Shown in pieces: positions 1 through 6,038 of a stretch of DNA of 6,695 nucleotides (positions within the stretch are counted from its first letter, which is position 1; every line of letters starts with the position of its first letter). The position numbers were made by a program, and so were the translations under genes. The notes under the pieces are model-generated. The model was not told where the DNA came from. It was given only the letters and a program-made list of their open reading frames with translations, and ran no database searches. The DNA comes from Bacillota bacterium. Its GTDB lineage: Bacteria > Bacillota > Clostridia > Peptostreptococcales > Anaerovoracaceae. The stretch is from NCBI GenBank assembly GCA_029219125.1, contig JAQXSU010000027.1:1-6695 (forward strand), written 5' to 3'.

Positions 1-1751
1 GGGACTGTGGTCAGACTCTGGGTTCGATATAGCTCTGCATATTCACCATGCAGTGCAATCAGTTCCTGATGGGTGCCCTCTTCCCGGATCTGTCCGTCTT
101 CGATCAGCACGATCCGGTCTGCATCCTTGATGGTCGCCAGCCGGTGTGCGATCATGATGGTGGTTCTGCCCACCGACAGCTCACTGAATGATTTTCGAAT
201 TTCTTCCTCCGTGATGCTGTCCAGTGCAGAAGTTGCCTCGTCCAGAATCAGGATGGAAGGATTCTTTAAAAATATCCGAGCGATGGAGACCCGCTGTTTC
301 TGCCCACCGGACAGAAGGGTTCCCCGCTCACCCACATATGTATCGAAACCTTCCGGCATAGCACAGATATCATCGTAGATCCGTGCGCGTCTGGCCGCTT
401 CCTTCACCTCTTCAAAAGAGGCGTCCGGTCTGCCGTAACGGATGTTTTCCAGGATGGTATCCGCAAACAGGAACACATCCTGCTGCACGATACCGATGCT
501 GCTCCGCAGAGAACTCTTGGTCACCTGACGGATATCTTTACCGTCAATGGAGATGCTGCCCTCTTCCACATCATAAAACCGCGGAATCAGCTGGCACAGC
601 GTACTCTTGCCGCCGCCGGAATGACCCACCACAGCGATGCACTCACCCGGCGCAATGTCCAGGGAAACATCCCGCAGCACATCGATACCTTCCTTGTAGC
701 CGAAGCTGACATGATCCATACAGATATGTCCCTGCACCTGTTCCAGAACCTCTGCATCCGGTGCATCCTGCACGCTTGGCTCGATGCACATAATCTCCAC
801 GAAACGGCGCAGACCTGCAAACCCGCTGATAAACAGTTCTGCGAAGTTTGCCAGCTTCCGAACCGGATTCACGAAGGTAGTGATATACATGGTAAAGGTC
901 AGCAGATCGATATAATTGAGCCGGTCACCCATAATCAGATATCCGCCAAAGGCGATGACCGCCACCTGCAGAACACAGATAAAGAATTCCAGCGACGCAT
1001 TGAACCGTCCCATGGCTTTATAGAATTCTTCCTTGGATCCCTTGAACTTTTCATTGGACCGGTCAAACCGCTCGTAATCCACCTGCTGATTGTCAAAGGC
1101 CTTGGATGTCTTCATGCCGGAAATCGTAGATTCGATATCTGCATTGATATCGGCCATTTTCTGTTTCACCTGTGCCGATGCCGTCATCATGGCCCGTCGG
1201 CAGAACATGATCACTGTGATAAAAATCGGAATGATGATCAGAACCACCAGTGCCAGACGCCATTCCACGCTGAACATCACAGCCAGTGCGCCTGCAATGG
1301 TCACAAAGGAAATCAGCAGATCCTCCGGTCCGTGATGAGCCAGCTCCGTAATCTCAAACAGATCTCCGGTCAGCCGGTTCATCAGTTTCCCCGTCCGGTT
1401 CTGGTCGAAAAAGTCGAATTCCAGTTCCTGATAATGCCGGTACAGATCGTTTCGGATATCTGCCTCTACCCGGATGCCGAAGGTATGCCCCAGATAGGTG
1501 ATAATATAATGCAGGACTGCCCGAACGGCAAAAGCGCCGGCCGCGATGGCCATCAGCAGGAAAAATGTCGAATAAATCTTTTCCGGCAGCAGCTCATACA
1601 TACAGTATCGGCTGCCCAGCGGAAAAAGTACGTCGATGGCTGCAACCAGAAAGGCGCAGGACATGTCCGCCAGAAAGAGCTTCTTATGGGGTCCGAAATA
1701 GGACAGAAAGATCCGCAGAACAGGCTGATGATAATCTTTCTTCTTTTCCAT
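1..1751 (-). CDS. ABC exporter half-transporter (MsbA/MdlB-like, fused membrane and ATPase domains), C-terminus cut off
   Basis: The frame runs open from ATG 1751 to the window edge (583 codons). The family is usually about 580-620 residues, so probably only a short tail is missing. Residues 1-320 hold the type I exporter membrane domain with about six hydrophobic segments (near 25-46, 62-88, 142-162, 165-185, 254-274 and 280-300). The motif FFDQNRTGKLMNRLTGD (114-130) is typical of the first intracellular loop. The ATPase domain follows with A-loop Tyr352, Walker A GHSGGGKST (376-384), Q-loop Gln424, signature LSGGQKQR (480-487), Walker B ILDEATSALD with Asp504/Glu505, and switch His536. All catalytic residues are intact, so it should be an active ATPase working as a homodimer or with a partner beyond base 1. 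The start overlaps the ridA stop (TAATG) and has only a weak ribosome site, so it is likely coupled to ridA. The exported substrate (lipid, drug or peptide) cannot be told. Confidence 0.94.
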   Translation of the reverse strand, partial: MEKKKDYHQPVLRIFLSYFGPHKKLFLADMSCAFLVAAIDVLFPLGSRYCMYELLPEKIYSTFFLLMAIAAGAFAVRAVLHYIITYLGHTFGIRVEADIRNDLYRHYQELEFDFFDQNRTGKLMNRLTGDLFEITELAHHGPEDLLISFVTIAGALAVMFSVEWRLALVVLIIIPIFITVIMFCRRAMMTASAQVKQKMADINADIESTISGMKTSKAFDNQQVDYERFDRSNEKFKGSKEEFYKAMGRFNASLEFFICVLQVAVIAFGGYLIMGDRLNYIDLLTFTMYITTFVNPVRKLANFAELFISGFAGLRRFVEIMCIEPSVQDAPDAEVLEQVQGHICMDHVSFGYKEGIDVLRDVSLDIAPGECIAVVGHSGGGKSTLCQLIPRFYDVEEGSISIDGKDIRQVTKSSLRSSIGIVQQDVFLFADTILENIRYGRPDASFEEVKEAARRARIYDDICAMPEGFDTYVGERGTLLSGGQKQRVSIARIFLKNPSILILDEATSALDSITEEEIRKSFSELSVGRTTIMIAHRLATIKDADRIVLIEDGQIREEGTHQELIALHGEYAELYRTQSLTTV

Positions 1752-2128
1752 TACAGATAAGCCACCGCCTCGATCTCAATGAGACCGCCTTTCGGGAGCT
1801 TGGCCACTTCCACTGCGGAACGGGATGGAAATGCCCCTTCGAAATAGGAAGCATAGACTTCGTTCATGGCTGCGAAATCCCCCATATCCTGCAGGAAACA
1901 TGTGGTCTTGATGATTTTGTCAAGTCCGGATCCGGCTTCTTCCAGCACCGCCTTCAGATTGGCGAAAACCTGGTGTGTCTGCGCCTGAACGCCCCCTTCT
2001 ACCAGATTGCCGGTGGCAGGATCCATGCCCAGCTGACCGGATGTGAAAACCAGATTACCGATCACATTTGCCTGTGCGTAAGGGCCGATGGCGGCCGGTG
2101 CTTTATCTGTTGCTACTACTTTTCTCAT
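1751..2128 (-). CDS. ridA: RidA family reactive enamine/imine deaminase (YjgF/YER057c/UK114)
   Basis: A complete 125-residue protein at normal family length; these form cytoplasmic homotrimers with active sites between subunits. RidA hydrolyses reactive 2-aminoacrylate and other enamine/imine intermediates released by PLP enzymes such as serine/threonine dehydratase, so protecting PLP enzymes from damage. Seen: GPYAQA with Tyr17 (15-20), FTSGQLG (28-34), Arg103 in PSRSAVEVAKLP, which binds the carboxylate of the substrate, and Glu120 in IEIEAVA. These are the residues of the active RidA subfamily rather than the inactive Rid groups. The ATG at 2128 follows GGGAGG with a five-base spacer, an excellent ribosome site. 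It has its own predicted promoter, and its stop overlaps the ABC transporter start as TAATG. A dehydratase gene, a common neighbour, is not in the window. Confidence 0.95.
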   Translation of the reverse strand: MRKVVATDKAPAAIGPYAQANVIGNLVFTSGQLGMDPATGNLVEGGVQAQTHQVFANLKAVLEEAGSGLDKIIKTTCFLQDMGDFAAMNEVYASYFEGAFPSRSAVEVAKLPKGGLIEIEAVAYL

Positions 2129-2133
2129 TTTTT

Positions 2134-2139
2134 CCTCCC
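2134..2139 (-). promoter_or_regulatory. Strong ribosome binding site of ridA
   Basis: GGGAGG on the minus strand (2139-2134), five A/T bases before the ATG at 2128. It is among the best sites in the window and suggests efficient translation of ridA, and through coupling of the ABC gene. Confidence 0.8.
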
Positions 2140-2171
2140 TGTACTTTACTTTGAATGATTATTATCGTATT

Positions 2172-2200
2172 GTTATATTTTATCACTTTGTGATTTCCAA
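2172..2200 (-). promoter_or_regulatory. Predicted sigma-A promoter of ridA-ABC
   Basis: TTGGAA (2200-2195, -35) and TATAAC (2177-2172, -10, five of six) are separated by exactly 17 bases in the 87-base gap between the MATE stop and ridA. The start would be near 2165, about 37 bases before the ridA ATG. The rest of the gap is A/T-rich and contains no terminator. Confidence 0.65.
2182..2194. promoter_or_regulatory. 13-bp palindrome in the ridA promoter spacer, candidate operator
   Basis: ATCAC-TTT-GTGAT, a perfect 5-bp inverted repeat with a 3-base centre, lies between the -35 and -10 boxes of the predicted ridA promoter. A protein bound here would exclude RNA polymerase. As RNA it would be a weak hairpin with no T-run after it, so it is not read as a terminator. 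A repeat this short could be chance. Confidence 0.35.
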
Positions 2201-2215
2201 TGCCAGTGTTTTCTT

Positions 2216-3637
2216 TTATGCTGCCTTATGCTCCTCATCCCAGATGTACAGCCATTTTTCCCCTTTATACCGCCGCAGACAGATCAGCATCCGGACGGTC
2301 CAGTCGATGGCCATCGGGATCCAGATTCCCGCCAGGCCCACGCCAAAGACTTTGATTGCCACCACTGCCAGCGTCAGCCGGACGACCCACATGCCGATGA
2401 TGGATATATAGAACGGCCACCGGGTATCCCCGCCGCCTTTCAGCACGCCGCAGATCACGTTAGTGACTGCCACGAAAGGCTCTGCGAATGCTTCAATACG
2501 AAGCATGGCTGCGCCCAGAGAGATTACCGCCGTATCCCGGATGAAGAGCCAGATCATCTGCGGAGCGAACAGGAACATAAGCACTGCACTGATGATCATG
2601 ATGCCGATGCCATAGCGGATACAGATCCCGGCATAGTTCTTTGCCATCTCTTTTTCGCCTGCTCCGATGGACTGTGCCACCAGGGTGGTAGCCGCCACAC
2701 TGAAGCCGAAACACGGCATGTAGCAGATGGATTCTGCTGTGGTTGCCAGCTGGTGTGCTGCCAGCACAGAGCTTCCCATGCCGGTGACCAGCGCCGTGAT
2801 GACCATTTGTCCTGAGGACAGGGTCACGCGCTCAAACGCCGCAGGCAGCCCCAGACGGACGATCTGCCCAAGGATCTCACGATCCGGCTTCAGAGATCTG
2901 GCTCCCGAAACATGTACGATGCTCTTTCGGCTCAGCAGGTGGCGCAGCGTCAGCATGCCGGAGATGAAAAACGCCAGTGCCGTACCCAGCGCCGCACCGC
3001 CTACACCCATGCCGGCACCCCAGATTTTGAGAGAAAATCCGAATATCGTAACCGTTCTGGTTTCATAGATAAAGAGAAAGTTTCCGATGATGTTGACGAT
3101 ATTGCTGAGTATGTTATAATACATAGGCGTTCTGGTATCTCCCGCACCGCGTATGATGGCACAGCCCACAGCCAGCAGCACCTGAAACGGAAATGCTGCA
3201 GCGACGATGCGCATATACTGTTCTGCCGGTGCCAGCAGCACTTCCTCTGCACCCATCCACCGGGGCAGATTGTGTGCCAGGATCAGTTCTCCGATGAGCA
3301 TCACTGCTCCGCCAAGCAGAATCATGGCAAGGATGGACTGCATGAGTATCGCCTGTGCCTGTTCCAGTTTTCTCTCTCCGATTTTCGTGGCTACAAGTAC
3401 GGAAGCTCCCACGCCAAGCCCCGCCATCAGACCCTGAATCAGCCAGATGACAGAAGTATTCACGGCTATGGCAGCGGTGGCATTGACACCGACGCTGCCC
3501 ACCATGGCTGCATCCACATAGGTCACCACCGTCAGCAGAAGCTGTTCCACGATGGTTGGCCAGGCAAGAGCCCAGACGATTTTATTGGGTGATTTGGTTT
3601 TGTCCAGTAAATCCAGTTCTTTCTTTTCCTTCTTCAT
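2216..3637 (-). CDS. MATE-family multidrug/metabolite efflux protein
   Basis: A 473-residue integral membrane protein, typical in length for MATE exporters, with about 12 predicted hydrophobic segments in two halves. These proteins move cationic drugs or metabolites out of the cell in exchange for Na+ or H+. Seen: WPTIVEQ in the first helix (26-32), GAGDTRTP (164-171) followed by the N-rich helix after it, and the matching second-half motif KGGGDTRWP (400-408). These paired motifs mark the pseudo-twofold repeat. The start is well fixed: an in-frame TAA lies at 3646-3644 and the next Met is residue 45, inside the first repeat. The gene therefore begins 56 bases inside the upstream fusion gene, in a different frame. 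The ribosome site is weak (AAGGA only two bases from the ATG), which suggests translational coupling. No terminator follows, so some read-through into ridA is possible. The family is certain; the cargo and the reason for pairing with dapF are unknown. Confidence 0.93.
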   Translation of the reverse strand: MKKEKKELDLLDKTKSPNKIVWALAWPTIVEQLLLTVVTYVDAAMVGSVGVNATAAIAVNTSVIWLIQGLMAGLGVGASVLVATKIGERKLEQAQAILMQSILAMILLGGAVMLIGELILAHNLPRWMGAEEVLLAPAEQYMRIVAAAFPFQVLLAVGCAIIRGAGDTRTPMYYNILSNIVNIIGNFLFIYETRTVTIFGFSLKIWGAGMGVGGAALGTALAFFISGMLTLRHLLSRKSIVHVSGARSLKPDREILGQIVRLGLPAAFERVTLSSGQMVITALVTGMGSSVLAAHQLATTAESICYMPCFGFSVAATTLVAQSIGAGEKEMAKNYAGICIRYGIGIMIISAVLMFLFAPQMIWLFIRDTAVISLGAAMLRIEAFAEPFVAVTNVICGVLKGGGDTRWPFYISIIGMWVVRLTLAVVAIKVFGVGLAGIWIPMAIDWTVRMLICLRRYKGEKWLYIWDEEHKAA

Positions 3638-5006
3638 ATTCCTTTACTGCCTCTACAATCTTTGCCACCGTTTCCTCCAGCGTGTTCCCTTCCGTATCGA
3701 TGCGGATATCCGCATATTCTTCGTACAGCGGCAGCCGCTCATTATACAAATCCGCGATGGTCTGCCCTTCTGCCAGGGTTACCCCCCTGGTGGCCAGGTT
3801 GGTCAGACGCCGCTGGATCTCCGGAAGAGGAACGTGCAGGTAAACTACGATACCCTTTTCTCTGAGATGGGCCATAGCCTGCGGATAATAGATGGCACTG
3901 CCTCCCGGTGCGATGACGGCGTTCTCCGCGTCAATTCCGCACAGAACCTGATTTTCAATCTTACGGAAGGTTTCGTTTCCTTCCCTGTCGATGATATCCT
4001 GCAGGCTCCGCCCTGTCACAGTCTGAATCACCAGGTCTCCGTCGATGAAGTCCTTCTGCAGGATTTTCGCCACAACGACACCGGTGGTGGACTTTCCTGC
4101 CCCGGCCATACCAATGAGAATGATGTTGCTGCGCTGTGTCCTGATTTCTTCATCCGGGCACAGTAACTCTTCTCCTGCTTCTCCCTCTGCTGCTACGCAG
4201 GTCGGTCCTGTGAGGAACAGTTTCTTTTCTCCGTCCGCTTCTTCAATATCGATGCGAAGCAGTCCGCCCGGCACGCTGACCTGTACATTCCTGCCGCTGA
4301 CCAGGCCTTCCTCATAAAGAGCAGAAACCACGGATCCTGTCCCGGTTCCGCAGGCAAAAGTAAAGTCCTCAACCCCCCGCTCGTAGGTCAGTTCCACCAG
4401 CTGATCTTCTCCGGTGATATCGAAGAAATTTACATTGGCACCCTTCGGAAAGGCTTCGTGAAACCGCAGCCCACGGCCCAAATCAAACAGATTCCGGCGC
4501 TTTTCCGCATCGTCCAGCCAGCTGTGAGAAAGTCCCGGAATGCGAACTGCCACATGAGGTATCCCCGGATTTCCCAGTTCCACATAGGCACAGTTCCATT
4601 CCTTTCCTTCTGCCAAAAGGTTAAGGTTCCGTTTCATCACCGTCACCGGATTCAGCTGGACTTTATATCGGCTGTCAGTCTGCCGCCATCCGGTCACCAT
4701 ACCGGCTGTGGTCTCAATATGCTGCACTTCTCCCGCAAGGCCCTTGTCATATCCGTACCGGGCGATGCAGCGCGCCCCATTGCCACACATTTCTCCCAGG
4801 CTTCCGTCTGAATTATAGAAGATCATCTTATAATCGCCGCCATTCGATGGCTCTTCCACCACCATAAAGCCGTCTGCACCGATACCGAACCTGCGGTGAC
4901 AAAGTTTCCTTGCCAGTGCAGGGAAGCGTTCCTGCGGAATGGCTTCGTTTATATTATTGACAATGATGAAATCATTGCCTGCTCCGTTCATCTTGGTAAA
5001 CTTCAT
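3582..5006 (-). CDS. dapF: Bifunctional protein: diaminopimelate epimerase (DapF) fused to a shikimate-kinase-family domain
   Basis: A cytoplasmic protein of 474 residues. Residues 1-275 are DapF, which interconverts LL- and meso-diaminopimelate for lysine and peptidoglycan synthesis. They carry KMNGAGNDF (5-13), GIGADG (41-46) and both catalytic cysteines: Cys74 in MCGNGARC and Cys219 in ACGTGTG. An acidic linker (about 276-292) leads to a P-loop kinase domain (293-455) of the shikimate kinase (AroK) family. It has Walker A GMAGAGKST (299-307), Asp322/Asp324, Arg348 in TFRKIE, GGS (368-370) and Arg424 in ERLPLYEEYAD. Asp324, Arg348 and Arg424 match shikimate-binding positions of AroK. The third Gly of the usual GGG is Ser, and the RPLL lid motif is replaced by TRGVTL. 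DapF alone is about 275 residues and AroK about 170, so both domains are full length in one open frame. The ATG at 5006 is preferred over an in-frame ATG at 5051, because GGGAGGAG precedes it and KFTKMNGAGNDF is the normal N-terminus. The last 20 residues are an extra tail overlapping the MATE gene. DapF is certain; the kinase substrate is likely, not proven. Confidence 0.93.
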   Translation of the reverse strand: MKFTKMNGAGNDFIIVNNINEAIPQERFPALARKLCHRRFGIGADGFMVVEEPSNGGDYKMIFYNSDGSLGEMCGNGARCIARYGYDKGLAGEVQHIETTAGMVTGWRQTDSRYKVQLNPVTVMKRNLNLLAEGKEWNCAYVELGNPGIPHVAVRIPGLSHSWLDDAEKRRNLFDLGRGLRFHEAFPKGANVNFFDITGEDQLVELTYERGVEDFTFACGTGTGSVVSALYEEGLVSGRNVQVSVPGGLLRIDIEEADGEKKLFLTGPTCVAAEGEAGEELLCPDEEIRTQRSNIILIGMAGAGKSTTGVVVAKILQKDFIDGDLVIQTVTGRSLQDIIDREGNETFRKIENQVLCGIDAENAVIAPGGSAIYYPQAMAHLREKGIVVYLHVPLPEIQRRLTNLATRGVTLAEGQTIADLYNERLPLYEEYADIRIDTEGNTLEETVAKIVEAVKEYEEGKERTGFTGQNQITQ

Positions 5007-5011
5007 TGCCG

Positions 5012-5020
5012 TCTCCTCCC
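5012..5020 (-). promoter_or_regulatory. Ribosome binding site deciding the dapF start
   Basis: AGGGAGGAG lies at about 5020-5012 on the minus strand and ends some five bases before ATG 5006. The alternative ATG at 5051 has no such site and would add 15 residues not found in DapF proteins. Confidence 0.8.
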
Positions 5021-5038
5021 TCTTTCGACTTATGACAA

Positions 5039-5054
5039 TGTATGCAGGCATACA
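5039..5054. promoter_or_regulatory. Perfect inverted repeat, candidate operator in the dapF leader
   Basis: TGTATGC-AG-GCATACA is a perfect 7-bp inverted repeat with a 2-bp centre. It lies about 7 to 22 bases downstream of the predicted transcription start, where a bound repressor would block initiation or escape. With only two central bases it would form a cramped RNA hairpin, and no T-run follows, so a DNA-binding dimer site is the better reading. The regulator is unknown; TGTA...TACA ends are common in GntR-type operators, but that is only a resemblance. Confidence 0.5.
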
Positions 5055-5067
5055 AGCCTACGTTCCT

Positions 5068-5097
5068 ACTATAACGCAGATTGCTGCAGAGAATCAA
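5068..5097 (-). promoter_or_regulatory. Predicted sigma-A promoter of the dapF-fusion / MATE unit
   Basis: TTGATT at 5097-5092 (-35, four of six consensus bases) and TATAGT at 5073-5068 (-10, five of six) are separated by 18 bases. Transcription would start near 5061, giving a leader of about 55 bases before the ATG at 5006. The stretch upstream (about 5106-5128) is A/T-rich and could act as an UP element. The promoter sits directly after the terminator of the peptidase unit, where a new promoter is expected. Confidence 0.65.
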
Positions 5098-5151
5098 GGG
5101 CTTTCAGAAGATATTTCCTTATATATTTCTTTCTGCGGTTCTTTCCGGTCC

Positions 5152-5200
5152 AAAAACGGCCGCATGCGGACAATCGGTAACGACTGTCCGCATGTCCGGC
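5152..5200 (-). terminator. Strong rho-independent terminator after the M55 peptidase gene
   Basis: On the minus strand CATGCGGACA (5194-5185) pairs perfectly with TGTCCGCATG (5172-5163). The stem continues inward through a G-U wobble and TCG/CGA to a TTAC loop. It extends outward, after a two-base GA bulge, by GCCG/CGGC. Five T follow at 5156-5152. The wobble pair forms only in minus-strand RNA (it would be A-C in plus-strand RNA), which fits termination of the peptidase unit. The stem begins about 20 bases after the M55 stop codon. Confidence 0.9.
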
Positions 5201-5221
5201 GCTTTCCTTCTTTTATTATAC

Positions 5222-6022
5222 CTATCCCATGATGAACTCTCTCATCACATTGAGTTCTGTCGGGTTTTTCGCCACATAGCGTACTGTGAACTCGTCCAGC
5301 TTTTCTACATTCGGATGTACCTGGGCGGACCGCACCTGCTGATGACGGCACAGGCACACATCCATCACAAATTCCTCCGGCAGCTCCGGAACCGGAACCT
5401 CTGTCTGCAGTGCTCTGGCGACGCCTTCCCTGATCATCTGGCACGCATCCTCCGGATGCACATTAAATGTGGAATTACCGCGGCAGTCCTTCACCGCCAC
5501 TGTGGTAATCTGCGGCACCTCTTCCTTCGCCATGCGGCAGATTTCTGCATCGCCGCTGATGAAGATCGGCGCTACACCCTGCTGTGCCGCATACAGCGTG
5601 TTCAGGGTGAACTCGGAAGCAAGCTTTCCATTGATCTTCAGCCATTTAATGAGATCGTACTCTACAGTATGTGCCAGAGGGCTTGCGTTGCTTCCTGCCG
5701 GCGCATGATAACCGATATAGATCACGCCGGCATACTTTTCATCCAGGCCGGCAAGCATGGAACCCGGATGACATGCCCAGCCGCGCATCAGCTTCACGCC
5801 TCGCGGCAGCATTCTGTGGTTGATATTTCTGGCATTATCATGACCGTCACGCACCACCACATCATGTCCTGCTTCCAGAATAGCTTCGCAGGCTGCCGCT
5901 ACTTCCCGCGTCATCTGCTCACAAGCCGCTTCATAGCCATCACCGCCGGGAACGGTCTCACACCAGTCCGTCACATCGGTGATTCCCTCAATATCTGCAC
6001 TGATAAAATACGTCTTCTTCAT
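5222..6022 (-). CDS. M55-family zinc metallopeptidase (DppA-like D-aminopeptidase)
   Basis: A 266-residue protein, the usual length for the family whose model is Bacillus subtilis DppA, a cytoplasmic decameric enzyme cutting D-Ala-containing di- and tripeptides. By analogy with DppA the two-zinc site is present: Asp10 and Glu12 in SADIEGI, His61 in RDGHDN, His106 in GYHAPAG and probably Glu137. The catalytic His matches His118 in LAHT. There is no signal peptide or membrane segment. The ATG at 6022 is chosen because family members begin with a short strand directly before the D-x-E-G motif. Its ribosome site is poor (GGGGG six bases upstream), which suggests coupling to the P1 peptidase gene ending 16 bases earlier. 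An intrinsic terminator lies just after the stop codon, so this is the last gene of its unit. Likely role: use of peptides with D-residues, perhaps from cell-wall turnover. The peptidase family is certain; the exact substrate is inferred. Confidence 0.92.
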   Translation of the reverse strand: MKKTYFISADIEGITDVTDWCETVPGGDGYEAACEQMTREVAAACEAILEAGHDVVVRDGHDNARNINHRMLPRGVKLMRGWACHPGSMLAGLDEKYAGVIYIGYHAPAGSNASPLAHTVEYDLIKWLKINGKLASEFTLNTLYAAQQGVAPIFISGDAEICRMAKEEVPQITTVAVKDCRGNSTFNVHPEDACQMIREGVARALQTEVPVPELPEEFVMDVCLCRHQQVRSAQVHPNVEKLDEFTVRYVAKNPTELNVMREFIMG

Positions 6023-6038
6023 TTGGCACCCCCGTCAT

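Noticed and set aside
210..230. Possible frameshift or decay near the 3' end of the ABC transporter
   Set aside because: Reading through showed Walker B, the switch His and the C-terminal helix in one frame up to base 1. The gene is simply cut by the window.
621..1760. Long plus-strand open frame of 379 codons
   Set aside because: It lies antisense to the ABC transporter, whose motifs are all intact on the minus strand. The translation is rich in His, Gln and Cys with no family motif, as expected from a shadow frame.
2182..2194. Hairpin after the MATE gene as a terminator
   Set aside because: It has only five A/T-rich pairs and is followed by AAAATATAAC rather than a T-run.
1565..4166. Further plus-strand open frames (for example 1565-2158, 2228-2815, 2912-3592, 3552-4166)
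   Set aside because: All are antisense to well-supported minus-strand genes and show no recognisable domains or ribosome sites.
5007..5051. Upstream in-frame ATG adding 15 residues to DapF
   Set aside because: No ribosome site precedes it, the extra residues are not DapF-like, and a strong AGGGAGGAG stands before the ATG at 5006.
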